Of a stretch of DNA of 64,000 nucleotides, positions 21,741-33,552 are shown piece by piece. A model generated the notes under the pieces. That model was not told the DNA's origin. It was given only the letters and a program-made list of their open reading frames with translations, and searched no databases. Each line of letters begins with the position of its first letter. The first letter of the stretch is position 1. The translations under genes and the position numbers were made by a program. The stretch comes from Verticillium longisporum (lineage: Eukaryota; Ascomycota; Sordariomycetes; Glomerellales; Plectosphaerellaceae), in assembly GCA_019188255.1 (NCBI GenBank), contig JAETXT010000014.1, forward strand, positions 62,001 through 126,000, given 5' to 3'.

Positions 21741-23445
21741 TCCGGCGGTGTAATCGGCTAGAGACTCACTTTCAGAACAAGATCTCGACTAACCACCATT
21801 GTGCCTTTACAGCTTGAGCATTAATCATCAGATATTGTAGATCAGAGTACTGAATCTTTCTGAATAACCGTGTGCTATCAGCTACTGGAAGTCAATGTGG
21901 TACCCAAGAGCATTGCACCCTCGCCTCCAGCTCAATCGTCTAGGATAGATAAAGAAGCGGAACCGTGGAACGCCAATCATGTCTCCGACTGGAAGGTCGA
22001 TTATACTACAAACAAAGGGCTCCAAGGTGGCAAAAGGGCACCCAGACTGATCGACGAGCCAGAACACGTAGACTTTGAGACGAAACGCCCCAATGAAGGG
22101 GCCCTGTCGCTTCCAAGTGGACGAAGGATGGACTGAGCCGTGCAGGGAAATTCTTCGTCACATAATTGACCGCTCCAATGAACAACGGCAGTCGCTGCGC
22201 AGCACCGTTGACAGATCGACAGCCAAGCCTTATGATGCAAAGCCGACTTGAACCAGCAATGACAAGCCCGCATGTGGACTTGGGGCTAAGGGGTTATAGA
22301 AAGACCTAATGTGCGCCAGTTGGCCAGAAGCGCTGTCCAGAAGCATTCAAGCTCCTGTCAAGGGGAGCGCCACTGGGACCGAGGACTAGGAACCACAATG
22401 TCTACCCGTATATTCTTTGTTCTTGTCAGCGGCGGCTCAATCAACGGAGCATGGCCTAGTTGTGAGGTGATCTGGTCTGTCACCAGTGTGCCGGCATCGC
22501 CGGATTCCCAGTCAATTGAGACATCAGCGTGGTGGTTCGATGAGACTGCTTATTGCCGAAAAGGCAGTGTCAGTCGATGACGATGAACCCGTCCCTCGAG
22601 ATCATGATGAATGACGATGAACAACATCGACTTGAGTATCATGAGTCGGCAGGCGCGCCGCTTACAACTAGTGCCGCACCATGCTAGCAGGCAGCTGCCA
22701 AACATGTCGAGAATACACATCAAAGCGAGGGCCAGGGACGAGTTTCGGCAGAAGAAACGACCCGCGCTGGCGAATCTATAATGTTGTCGTCGAGCATCCC
22801 CCGTGGTGGGTTCATGATACGTGCTGCCCAGACAATAGGTGGACTAGCGAGACGAACCGCAAAAGCCCAAGTTTCTGTTGCTGTGATAGTTGTTGTCGTC
22901 GTCTCATATGAGGAGCCTCACGAACGGGGGTGCAGCCGCGATATAGCGCGGGTGACTGGGGTTCGCCGGCATGAAAGACGGCAAAGCCGCCGATTGTTGT
23001 GGGGAAGCATGTTGCGGTCAAGAGACTGCCGGAGGCGCGTGATTCGGAGATTTGAGGAGCAGGAGTCATGTTTGGGAGTCATGATGGTCGTCATCTGCTA
23101 TTGGCGTGTGGCGTGTCGTTGTCGACCTTCCATTTTCGTGCCGTGGCCCGATAAGGTCATGCCTCCGATAGGCAACCAGAACAGCCTCCATGGACGACGG
23201 GCCACATCATCGAGAGTGAAAGGGACCTTGCCGCCTGCGTCGGCATTAGACTGTCGTCTTTGCCCGGAAAGAGCAGGTGTGGGACAGAGGTGGAGTGCGC
23301 ACTCGAATGCCATACTTCCGGGGGGTGGTGAGGGGCCGTTGCTGTGAAGAAAGTAGAAAGTTGGTCAGCCACAGAACAAGCTTATCTGGCAGATCAGGGA
23401 CCATCGACCTTCTCTCAAACCATTTAAATCCCACCAACCGCCCCA

Positions 23446-23698
23446 TCCCTTTAGTGCCCAAATTTGACCTCAGTACTTTGTATGATCGATAGCTAAATGG
23501 CAGAAAACATAGGTCGTCCATTGAATTAAAGGACATAGCGAACTGTACATCTAGATGCGTGTGCGTTAAGGTATGTTTCACAGACGTACCCGCCCTCAAT
23601 CATGTACTGACCTAGTACCTGCTTACATGTAGATCAAAGCTCTTTAGGTAGGTGGTGATCATTTGATGTACTGAGGCCGAATTTGGGCACTAAAGGGA
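23446..23698. repeat. 253-bp segment bounded by 19-bp inverted repeats
   Basis: TCCCTTTAGTGCCCAAATT at 23446-23464 is the exact reverse complement of 23680-23698. The internal sequence is non-coding. This could be a small inverted-repeat element (MITE-like), but no clear target-site duplication is visible and only one copy is in the window. Confidence 0.4.
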
Positions 23699-24126
23699 AG
23701 CTGTTGTCGCTGAACTCGACGTTCTTTAGCCCCGGCACTTCATCAAGGCCTACAGGTTTCGCCCATAAGATCAGCAGAACTCAACCGCAGTTCGACCAGC
23801 ACCCGATTTTAGTGCTAGTGCCTGTTGGTAGCGTTGTCGATCTGTTCCGTCCTTCCCCATTGACAACTGGCCTTTGATCGATTTTGGTCAAGACGCGTAT
23901 TTCCCGACAAATCTTACGATATTGGGAGACTCCCAACTGGAGTGAAAAGCACTCGGCCCATCACCACTTCATCAGGGCTTTTCCGGCAGAGCCCCGTCGT
24001 TACCTTAACGTCATTGGGTCGCCAGACAGCGAGCATAGAAAGTGTTAGGAGTTCACAGGCCTTCCCCTCCTGCGCGCACAGTTACACTTCATACTCTCTC
24101 ATATTCAGTCATTGTCACAGTACGGC

Positions 24127-24771
24127 ATGAGCTCCCAAAGCCGCAACAACCCGTTCCGCGCTGCTATCATCGTCTTCACTTTCGTAGCGGCCATCACCCT
24201 TTGGCGCTACAGCAGCGGCAGCACAACCAGCACCGCCACCGCATCCCGCACAGCACCCGATTCCCCAGTCATGGCTGTCAGCAAAGACCACCCGAACGCG
24301 CTGTCCAAGCTCGCCGTCGACATTCGCCAGACGGCCACGTCGCCGCCAACGCTCGCGGTCAAGGTGACCAACAACTACGACAGCCCGCTGACGATTCTCA
24401 CCTGGGAGTCGCCCCTCGACCCCGCCGCCATCGCCCTTGGCCTCCTCTCCATCACTCCCGCCGGCGCCGACAAGCCCCTCGACCTGCCAATCGTGCAGTT
24501 CCGCCGCGTCATGCCACCCGAGCCGGATAACCTCGTCACCCTCCAGCCGGGCGAGAGCCGCGGCCAGGACCTCGTTCTCAAGGAGCCCGCCGTGCCTGTC
24601 GGCGAGCTTGGTGGGAAGGCCAGCATCTACATCCAGGGTTCCTGGTCCAGCGTGTGGCCGACGACAGCCGACAAGCTGACGCCCGAAGAGTTGGAGAAGC
24701 TGCAGTTTGGGGACTCTGTGCTATCTGGTGGCGAGTTCAAGAGCGACGCCCTCGAGGTGACGGTGGGCTAG
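24127..24771 (+). CDS. Conserved fungal membrane-anchored/secreted protein
   Basis: A single exon of 214 residues. The start at 24127 (MSSQSRNNPFR) is the first ATG in frame. A hydrophobic segment, AAIIVFTFVAAITLW at about 12-26, is an N-terminal anchor or signal. The body (DIRQTATSPPTLAVKVTNNY, SPLTILTWESPLDPAAIALG, LQPGESRGQDLVLKEPAVPV, YIQGSWSSVWP) has alternating beta strands of an immunoglobulin-like fold, as in a family of uncharacterised fungal proteins. There are no cysteines in these blocks and no catalytic motif. An ATG at 24271 (MAVSKDHP) would give a cytosolic form and is the alternative start. Function unknown. Confidence 0.72.
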   Translation: MSSQSRNNPFRAAIIVFTFVAAITLWRYSSGSTTSTATASRTAPDSPVMAVSKDHPNALSKLAVDIRQTATSPPTLAVKVTNNYDSPLTILTWESPLDPAAIALGLLSITPAGADKPLDLPIVQFRRVMPPEPDNLVTLQPGESRGQDLVLKEPAVPVGELGGKASIYIQGSWSSVWPTTADKLTPEELEKLQFGDSVLSGGEFKSDALEVTVG

Positions 24772-25594
24772 CCACCTTGCCTATGCGTTCCCTGTGCCTT
24801 CTTCTTGGCACAGCTACCCTGATGATTCCACGAAACAATGACGAGGCTCGCTTTCACAGAAGCTACCATCTACTATGCAGTGACATGTTGACAACCGTGA
24901 ATATTGACGAATTAGATACCGCAACAATCAGACGTCCATGTCATGTCGGTGGCGCGTGACGTTTTGCGACTGGACCACCATATCACCCCGCTTTCAGCTG
25001 GCGAGGGGTCGTGAAAAGGACCGGCACCCCCGGATGTTTGACCCCATGTTTCCCTCCCTCTCCTAGGTCCTATATGACCAGGCGCTTGGTCATCGTACTG
25101 GCTGTCATATTCCAGAATCCAGCATGCACACAGGCCTTTGTCGCAGTGTTGCCCGTCATTACGCCTCTCACATCTCTTTCCAGCACAGGACTGATCTCAG
25201 ATATAGCTTTGCAAAATCGTCAATTCGTTCCAAGTCTTTTCGCCTTTCCTCCCCTCTCTCCGTCTTGCCATTGCATTCTATGTCTAACAACTAACTTCAG
25301 AAGCAAATGCAACATTGACCAGGGGTGAGCGCTGGAACTGGTGGACATGCTTGATGGGAGGCTACCAAGAGCCTCCCGGCCCTCCACGACCCGATAGGTC
25401 CAACGCGACGACACGCCCAGTCAAGCAACCGTCCGTGACGAGACAAAATCAGATGTTACGCAAACTCCAAACCACCAATGTGGAACGCTTCGAATATACA
25501 GGCCCATTGTGGTTGATGCGTACCACCATACCATCATCACGAGGCTATGGATCCACAACCGGGACCCTCCAAACTTGTCTACTGTCCAATCCGA
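24772..25594. other. Intergenic spacer
   Basis: Lies between the 3' ends of two convergent genes; no gene, RNA or repeat seen. Confidence 0.4.
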
Positions 25595-27098
25595 TCACTG
25601 CTCATCCGTACGGCCCATGGGCGGCACACCAATGTGGTTACGGTTGCGGAAGAACAGGATGCCCTTGCCGGCACCCTCAGCACCCACGCTGGGCTCAACC
25701 CACTGGCACGAGCGTGCTGAGGTCCAAAGCGAGCGGATGAAGCCCCAGGGACCGTCGCGGACATCAGCACGGTAGTGCTTGCCCATGACGGGCTTGATGG
25801 CCTCGGTGGCCTCGTCGGCATTGTAGAAGGGGATGGAGCTGATGTAGTGGTGAAGGACGTGCGTCTCAACAATGCCGTGGAGCAGGTGGCGACCGACAAA
25901 GCCCATCTCTCGGTCAATGGTAGCGGCAGCACCGCGGACGAAATTCCACTGCTCACCGGTGTAGTGGGGAAGCGAGGGGTCGGTGTGCTGAAGGAAAGTA
26001 ATGGCAACTGCAAGACGAATTAGCTAACGACCGCCACAGGCAGCGAGAGATGATGAAGGACATACCAAGCCAGTGGTTCACCCACAAGTAGGGGATGAAG
26101 TACCAGACAGCCAAGTTCTTCCAGCCAAAGGTGTTGCCGAGGTAGAAGAGGCCGGCAAAGGCAAGAGCAAGACCGACATCAGACATGATGACCCTCCAAG
26201 CATCGCGGTTCTCAAACAGGGGGCTGCGGGGATCAAAGTGGTTGACGCCGCCGCCGAAACCGTTGCGCTTGCCCTTGCCACGGCCCTCGCGGTGACGCTC
26301 GTGGTAGTTGTGGCCGGTAACGTTGTTGATGAGGTAACTGGGCCAGCCGACGAGCTGCTGGCCGACGAGGTGAAGCAGGGTGGCGATAGGAGTCTCTTCA
26401 GTCAGCTCAGCAAGCTCGTGGGCCATGGTGCCGAGGCGGGTGGCGTGCTCCTCACGAGTGCGGGGCACGAAGACCATGTCGCGCTCCATGTTGCCGGTGG
26501 CCTTGTGGTGCTAGCTGTGGGACATTTGCCAGCTGCAGTAGGGCACAAGGAGTGGGGAATGGAGGAACCAGCCGGTGGCGTTGTTGACGCGAGTTGAATC
26601 GGAGAAGGCGCCGTGGCCGCACTCGTGGGCAATGACCCAGAGACCGGTGGCGAAAAGACCCTGCAGAACAGTGTACACGGCCCAAAGAGCGACACGGAGA
26701 GGGTACGAGGGAATGTGATGCGGCGTCACAAAGTTGTGCCAGACGGTGAACGTGGTGGCGAGGAGAACCATGTCACGGGCGATGTAGCCGTAGCCCCTGA
26801 GCGCAGAGCGCTCGAAGCAGTGCTTGGGGATGGCATCGCGGATGTCCTTAATGGTAAAGTCGGGCGGGGTGAACTCGTTGCCATACGTGTCGAGGAGGAC
26901 GCCGTAGTTGGGTTTCTCGCCAGAAGCATCGATGGAGGAGAGCGAAGACAGCGAAGTCGACGAAGCTGAGGGTCGGGGCGAGTCGTTGGGCGAAGCCACT
27001 GCAGTAGAGGGGGAGGAGAGATCAGCCTCGGTAGAATTGGCGGTGCGGCGAAGCTGAGGGTTGGCCTTGGCCGGCAACGAGGATGTGGTCGCAGCCAT
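25595..27098 (-). CDS. Delta-12 (oleate) fatty acid desaturase with in-frame stop
   Basis: Exons 27098-26066 and 26007-25595 (58-nt intron, GTATGT donor) give 481 codons. The N-terminus is Ser-rich; PNYGVLLDTYGNEFTPPDFT and IRDAIPKHCFERSALRGYGY are typical of fungal delta-12 desaturases, ER membrane enzymes that make linoleate from oleate. Three histidine boxes bind the di-iron centre: HECGH, then HSxHH, then HVLHH. In the second box the central codon is TAG (26511-26513), where the family has Lys or Gln. The frame is open on both sides of it, so the gene reads as intact except for this codon. Either a base error or a real nonsense mutation removing more than half the protein. Four to six membrane helices are expected; no frameshift is needed. 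Confidence 0.85.
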
Positions 27099-29479
27099 GG
27101 TACTGGTGGCTCTTGGGAGATACCGACTCGAGGTTGTTGACGGATACCGGTGAGGGCAAGGTGAGGGGGGAAGAGAGGAGAATGGACACGAAGGAAAGAG
27201 CAACACAACCAGATAAGAGAAGGAGGTGTTCTACGAAACAGGTATTCGAAAAAGAGAGGGAAAAACTTATTTAGATGGAAAAGCAGCCGGGGCACGAGCG
27301 GCAAGTTCAGGGGAGGCGGAGGGACAGGCGTCAGGTTAGCATGAGACGAGGATGCAAAGTCTTGAACAGTGCGGCGGGTTGTGCGTGGCGCTACCCAGGA
27401 CTACTATCGTGCCATGTACCCTTCCTCCCCCTCCTCTATCAAGTCTTGAAAATGGCATGTACCGAGAGGGGATGGCGAAAGACAGGAGGTGCCGAAAGGG
27501 TTATCGCCTTCCGCCATCCAGAACTACGGCGACTCCAGGAGAGCAGGAGCAGCCCGTTCCCCAACGTTTTGTTGAGAAGACGTGGGGTCGCCAGGGGTGG
27601 TAGCAGCAGGGTGCCAATGGCAGGGACGGTAGGCTCGACCGCGCTAAGAAAAGGTACCTCAATGTTGTCAAGCTTTCGACCCTGCTGGGCGCATTGCCCC
27701 GCGAGTTGGGGCCTTTGGAAAGTCATCGATGTCTCGCTGCAAGTACCGTCTCCTTCCCGGTCGCTGACCATTGCCTGGATGTACTGCTGTTAATGAAGCT
27801 ACCTAGAAAGTGAGAAATAGAGACAATGCACAGTAATGCAAACTTGGCGTGCAATTGGCTTGTGACAAGCATGACGATTGTGTTTGGCCTGTGACAGTGG
27901 TCACATCATGCTGCTTCACATCAGCCAGCCAGCCATTGCTTGCGCACCGCCAGTGAATGCTTGGAATCCAGGTACTTCGCATTCACTCCGTCTACATCGC
28001 ACTGCACCAACTGGCAACACACCGCTCTTCAGACAGCGACGAGTACTTCAATCTTGTACACAGTATCATTCTCCGCATCAAATCCACATTGGCCATCCGC
28101 TGCAGCTTTCACAGCCCTGAGAACAGGCAGGCGAATCACAAAAAAAAAAAAAAAAAAAAAGACTTTCAGAGACCGTAGGGTTCGCTAACAAGCCGAATCC
28201 TCAGACCTCCCCTGTTCATCGATCGTCCCGCCTGCGTGGCAGAGCTCCCAAGACCTTTGACGCTGCCATTGGGCTGTTTCATCCCGGTCTCTCCCTGGCC
28301 CGTCTTCCTGAAAAGCCTGTCTGGTCTTGTCTTGCCTCGACGGAACATCGGGCTACCTTTTGCCCTCGAGTCAGCTGCGCTAGCCCACCAGTCCCTCAAA
28401 GCGTGCGAGCGGGAACTTGACTTCTAGAAGGCAAGATCCTTTCAATGCCCAGGCACCGCGAGCGGGGAATGTCCCGTTTGACACGGTCGCAGGCTGAGCA
28501 AGCTGGCGCTCAAGACGGAGGCATCTGGCGTCCTGCAAAGTGGAGAAGCATGCGAAAATCGCAGCAATGAGGGGCAGTGTTTCCCCCCTTTTTGCCTTCG
28601 TCGCTACAAAGTTGGATGGCCTTGTTACCGTTCTCTGTTCAGGCTCCCGCGGGTATGCATTTCTGTTGGGGATGCAGAGTCAAATTCCGGGTACTCGCAG
28701 GGTTTTTTTGTTGGGGCGTAGTCGGCGCTCCGGGCCTGGGCATCGGCCGGGGCAAGACGCATGAGCGGTACTCACTGGCCGACCTCCCTTCCTTGACCAA
28801 AGAGTGAAGGCATGTGACAATCACTTCCGAGGACACAATACAGGCCATCTTTGGTACTGCTGTCTGCAAGGCACGCCTCGATCACCTTAGGTTTCGGTTC
28901 AGGCAGGATGCCTAATCGTCCCAGTGTGGACGCTTTTCACTGCACTCAGAGAGATCGTCTCCCAGTGGCCTACACCCTCTCTGGCCATTTGTTCCGTCAT
29001 CCGATCTTCTCCTTACCGACCGTCGGCACCAAATCTGACCAGTTCGCATGTGATTTCATGGCCGCTGAGAATAAACACTTAGAGATGGTCACATCACCAA
29101 AATCTTATCACCAATTCTGAATCGATGGATCGTGGCCCAAGGAGTACCAACAGCTGGACACAGAGAGAGAGAGAGCGCCCCACGACTCGTCTGACAGTCG
29201 AACGGTTGTCGCCTGCTTTCACCAATAACCTCCGCCCTGGTGTTTACCCAGGATCACTCCACGTCATACCACAATGGGGTTCTCAATGGCCGAGGTTTAC
29301 GACAATCCGCAAGCCACCCCCTCATGTGGCATGGCTAGAAAACCGGGCACAGTAAAGGTAGGCTAGAGGATTGTCGATCGAGGATCTACCCCGCCGCGGG
29401 AGAATGGCGAAGGCGGCTGCTCTTTCCCCCTTTGATGCGCATCGGACTGCCTCGCCTCATTCACGGAAACTCAAGCGTC
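27099..29479. other. Intergenic region
   Basis: 2.4 kb with no supported gene. The first part should be the promoter and 5' leader of the desaturase. A run of 21 A occurs at 28140-28160. Many short open frames are present but none carries recognisable protein features. Confidence 0.4.
28140..28160 (+). repeat. Poly-A run (21 nt)
   Basis: Twenty-one consecutive A on the plus strand, flanked by AATCAC and GACTTTC. Could be a simple repeat or the tail of an old retroposed sequence; nothing upstream is recognisable. Confidence 0.6.
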
Positions 29480-32400
29480 TCATGCAACATATCTAAGGCT
29501 GTCCCTCTGGCCATCAACCAACCGTGCCCATTCCAGCAACAGCCGGAACATGTACACTTGTATGTCCTGCTTGCGCAACGCCTAAGCCGCCCACGCCCTG
29601 CCCTCCATGGCGATGTTCTCCCCCAGCCCCGCTCCTTTCTTGTCCCCGCCAAAGAAACCCAAAAGATCCCAGAGCTCATGCAGGCGCACGTCCACCGGTA
29701 CATAGTGTCGCCACGCGTATACCCGCTCCCCGAACCACGTCCGGAACAGCCCCTACGGTAGACAAGACTCCGACTCCGTAGGAATAGGACGAAGCGACCA
29801 CTGTAGTCCGCGCCGTCGAGGTCCATCAGGTGTCGATATTGCCAGTGCTGCTCGAACGGAACTCGTTCCAGGGGTGGCTTTTCGGCGCCAGACCCCCAGA
29901 ATGCTGTCTCCTCGGAGCGGCAGTCGTCTTGGTGGCATTTTTGGAACTCGTCCACAAAACCAATGTCGACCCTTGGAAGCTCATGGTCATGCCTTGGTTT
30001 GTTTGCCGTCGACAGGGGGAGATGAGGCGCCGCATGGACGAGCCGGGCGCGAAATGAAGTCTGCCAGGACCCGCGTGCTGCGTAGCCGTCAGACGCTGAT
30101 CCGCGCCAAAACATGGTGTTCTCCTTCTGTTCCCACAAAATCCCTTGGTCGTCGGCATATGCGGTCTTATCGTTGAAGTTCCAAGGCGAAGGCAACAAGA
30201 TGTCAGCGAACCCCTCGGCCTTTGTCTGACTGAACACAGGAAACGCCATTTTCGTCGGCATTACTGCAGCTGGCGACTGGAGGAATCCATGTAGGTAGGC
30301 GAGATCCGGTTGATGGCACAAATCTGTCGCGTTTGTCCAGTCAACAACGACGCGCGAGTCGCTTTCGAATATGGATGCTGTATGCGGTGCAACACAGGCG
30401 GAACAAACATCTCGGCGACCCCACCAACGCCAGTTCCTTGCGGCTGATGTCGATGCGCATGCAGGCGCTACAAAGCTGTAATAGATCTGGTTGCGCAACT
30501 AATTTGTGAAGTAGGGTGATGGATCCATGTTGTCTCGCAGCTTGACCTCGGGCCACGTGGGCCCTTGGGAGGCATCAAAGGGACGTAGTTTTTCCCTCCC
30601 CGCAAGTTCTGATCGAGCTAATCGCGAATCTGCCTGGAGCCTATTCGTGACTTCATACGGAACGGCCACTCTTGGCTCGTCGTTGAGGTTCATGGCAAAG
30701 TCCAAGTCTGGAAGGCGTTGTGCAAACGGCTCAATCATCTCGCGCATGGCTGACATCATCCAGGCATCCCTTTAAGACCGAATTCAGTCTCAGTACAAAA
30801 AGCCGACCATGAGCCGGGCCACCGCCTTCATAATAGGTTTAGCGCCGTTATGACTCGAAGTCTTCCTCAGTACCTATAGTCTTGAATCAGTCTTGCATAA
30901 CCCACTAGATTCTTCACTATACACCCTAGCATACTTGATGTTATTAGGTGCCCATAGTACTATGGCTTATTTGTGAATGTATTGTGGGCTGTTCTTGAGA
31001 TTTCATTGGCTATATAGCTGATTTCTGCTATATTAACTAGGTCCTTCTATACGTACTTTTTGTACTGAGACTGAATTCGGTCTTAAAGGGATGGGAGCCG
31101 GGCACGCCCGGCATAATGTTAACCGTGCCATTTCGGATCTTGATACCTGCCATGCTGAGCGTGTACAGCATGTGCCTCGTATGCTGGCGAAGGTCAGCCG
31201 GCGAACGCCCCCAAAAAGGCTTTAAATTGATGCTGATCTGGCCAAAGTCATCAATGACAACCGAGCCCTGCATCGTCGCATATTCGTACCACTTGTCAAG
31301 GTTGGGCGGCGGCGGCACCTGATAACGCCGACGATATTCTTCAACCGCTTCCACGAAAGATATGCTGCGGTTCGCCCAAGCTACCCAGTGGTTGGAGCAG
31401 GCATTGCCTGCACTAATGAGATCCTGTATGGGGATGGCGCCGCCCAGCACTATGTCTGAAGACCACACGAGAAAGGCCCCAAAGAGGATACCCGCGAGGA
31501 CAACGTAGGACCTAGCGAGGAAGCGAACTAGGCGGACATTGCTGGCAGGCAGTCCCGTGTCGGCAGCGGCCCGAGGATGGAGCCTCAGGAGTATGCCCGG
31601 GATGAGGACAGCGTTGATGACTGCGAAAGTCATCAGAGACTGGTTGATCGGTGGTCTGCTCGCCAATGTACGAGCCAGATGATGCGTGTAAACGACGACA
31701 GCAGTCATGGCGAGTGCAAGTGTGCTCGGGTGCATATATGAGAGCAGATAGATGCCGGTAAGAAGAGTGACACAAGTAATCGAACCATCGACGAGAAGGT
31801 CGCGCACAGCCACATAGTCAAGCATCAACGCCCATCGGATGTTTCGAGGACGATAGAACGAGAACATGGCCAGGAAGCTGAGCACCCCGGCCGAGGTTAA
31901 CAAAGTGCGCGCAGTGAGGAGCCATGCGTTGGAGATGTCTCGTCTGCTCTCAGCCACCCGAGTAATGAGCATGGCATCAATGAGCACGGTGACGCACTGG
32001 GCGAGGGGCGTGTGAGGCTCTCAGCAAAGGGATCCAGTTGGGCATATAGCCCCTGCTGAAGACGAGGTCAACCTGATGGTGACCTGTGAAGCGTGTGCCC
32101 AGATCAGCGCGAATATGATATATTGGGCGCAGGCCAGTTTGGCCCTCCAACCGCCGCTTCTCTCGCTGACGGCTTTGCCCAATTGAATCAGCTTCAGCAG
32201 CCTGGTGGCGTAGACTGTTGTGAATAACGGGAGTAGAGTCTCGTAGCTAGTACTCGTGCAGTGCACGGTACGAATGACACGCCAGGTGACTAAAACGCGC
32301 ACAACGATGCCGCCGACAGCTAAACAAGTGCCACAGAAAGAAGGGGTGCGGACACTGTCACACGTCGAGTCGATGGGGGCCTGCCACGTCGGCTTGGCAA

Positions 32401-32503
32401 TGGGATACGTGGTGTCAGGATTATCTGTACCCAGATGGGTCTTGTTGATCTCTTTGAACCTCCCTGCTGCTGCAATGGCTTCTCCAGACAATAGAAAGGT
32501 CAT
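29480..32503 (-). pseudogene. GT90 (CAP10-like) glycosyltransferase, disrupted by a mobile element
   Basis: The minus strand encodes a fungal GT90 of the membrane type: N-terminal hydrophobic helices (32503 to about 31560), EEYRRRYQVPPPPNLDKWYEYA, MREMIEPFAQRLPDLDFAMN with LNDEPRVAVPYE, TMFWRGSASDGYA, RHLMDLDGADYSGRFV. The family transfers sugars such as xylose in the secretory pathway. Lesions: frameshifts near 32065 and 32010; a 329-bp inverted-repeat element (30765-31093) placed after VPGSHP; an in-frame TAG at 30499-30501; a frameshift near 29750 at a G run; another TAG at 29582-29584; the real stop at 29480. Single-base losses could be sequencing error, but the insertion and the two stops make this a likely true pseudogene. 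Confidence 0.8.
30765..31093. mobile_element. MITE-like element with perfect 38-bp terminal inverted repeats
   Basis: The first 38 bases (30765-30802, starting CATCCCTTTAAGACCG) and the last 38 (31056-31093) are exact reverse complements. The 253-bp interior is AT-rich and has no open frame of note, so the element is non-autonomous. It sits inside the GT90 coding sequence. GG flanks both ends (30763-30764 and 31094-31095), a possible 2-bp duplication; TTAA inside the repeat (30772-30775) is an alternative boundary. The transposase family is not determinable here. Confidence 0.85.
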
Positions 32504-33552
32504 AATCGCAAAGTGGATGGGTCTCTCTGGGTGTATGGTCAGCTTTGGGACCAGTTCGCTTGCATCTCAGTTCATGTCAGTCATACCAAATGCAGCGCTC
32601 GAATTATAACGCAGTGAGAGGCAGGCAACGCCAAAGAGAAAGAGACTATAAAGCATCAATATTGACCATGCTTAAGACGGTAGTGGCATATGGTCAGTAT
32701 GCAGAAGACTAACGAGAGAGCCAAGCTGGCGCGGACTTGCGAACCTACCATCATTATCGCATGAGACAGATCGCAAAGCACTCAACGTAAGATGCCTTCA
32801 GTCAAATGACAGCATTGTGTAGCCCAAGCGCGACAACACACAACAACTCAAAGTTACAGGCAAGTCGAGCAAAAAATAAGATTCGGACGCAAGTTGCGGT
32901 GGTTGGGTGGCCGCCTAGCCATATACTTGGGTAATACGAAAGGAATGACGATGATCATACGTATTTGGTGGGTAGGATTGAACTAGTACGTGTGTCCACC
33001 AAATGCCCCTATTTCTCCTCCTCGAGTAAATCTGTTGTTACAAGACTCCGTCTATCAGGTCAGTCTGTCGTGTAACGCAAACTGTCAGCCCGGGGGGCCG
33101 CCGAATCGCGATACGCCGTGCAGCTGGCCTCAATCCGGGCCCTGGGGTAAGCAAAACATGTTTCTAGGGCGAGATTCACTCCGAGCTTGACACGATGCCA
33201 CATTACGTGCTTTCGCAAGATACACGGCAGTCTCATCACAGTTCCGAGTGCAACAACTCACTAACGCCGGCCTCTAATGGGCAAGCCTGGCGAAGGGTAG
33301 TCATCAGTCGTATCCCCGGACCTCGGCCGCATGTGCCCCTAAGATACAAGTCAAGGCTTGGAGGCGAGCCATCCCTATTACACTTGCACGCACCAACTTT
33401 CATGTCTGTCAGGGTTCGTTTTGTCTACCATGCTGTCGGGATCTACCTCACTTGCGCGCGACCTCTAATCGTCTGTACAAGGATTCCATCGCTCAATCAT
33501 CAAACTCGTGAACCCTTCAGGCGGCGCCATTCGCTGGTACCGCATTACTCTT
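32504..33552. other. Intergenic spacer
   Basis: About 1 kb between the CCT2 3' end and the GT90 start; no gene or repeat seen. Confidence 0.4.

Larger units (their letters stand above)
19087..24126. other. Gene-poor 5-kb region
   Basis: The part next to 19086 should hold the IRE1 promoter. Beyond that I see no intact gene. It contains three TACCTAGGTA-type repeat patches (19551-19583, 20417-20441, 20640-20670), a broken M35 metalloprotease remnant (21361-21740, minus) and a pair of 19-bp inverted repeats (23446-23464 and 23680-23698). A plus-strand frame at 22781-23347 is open but has no family features and is arginine-rich in a way typical of chance frames. Confidence 0.45.

Noticed and set aside
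22781..23347. 188-residue plus-strand frame
   Set aside because: Arginine-rich, no domain, no intron signals and no promoter; likely chance.
27275..27793. 172-residue plus-strand frame upstream of the desaturase
   Set aside because: Lies in the desaturase promoter region with no recognisable protein content.
30769..31089. piggyBac-type TTAA target site for the element in the GT90 gene
   Set aside because: TTAA lies inside the inverted repeat at both ends, but taking it as the boundary leaves a stop in the restored host frame, whereas a boundary at the outer ends keeps the host frame open.
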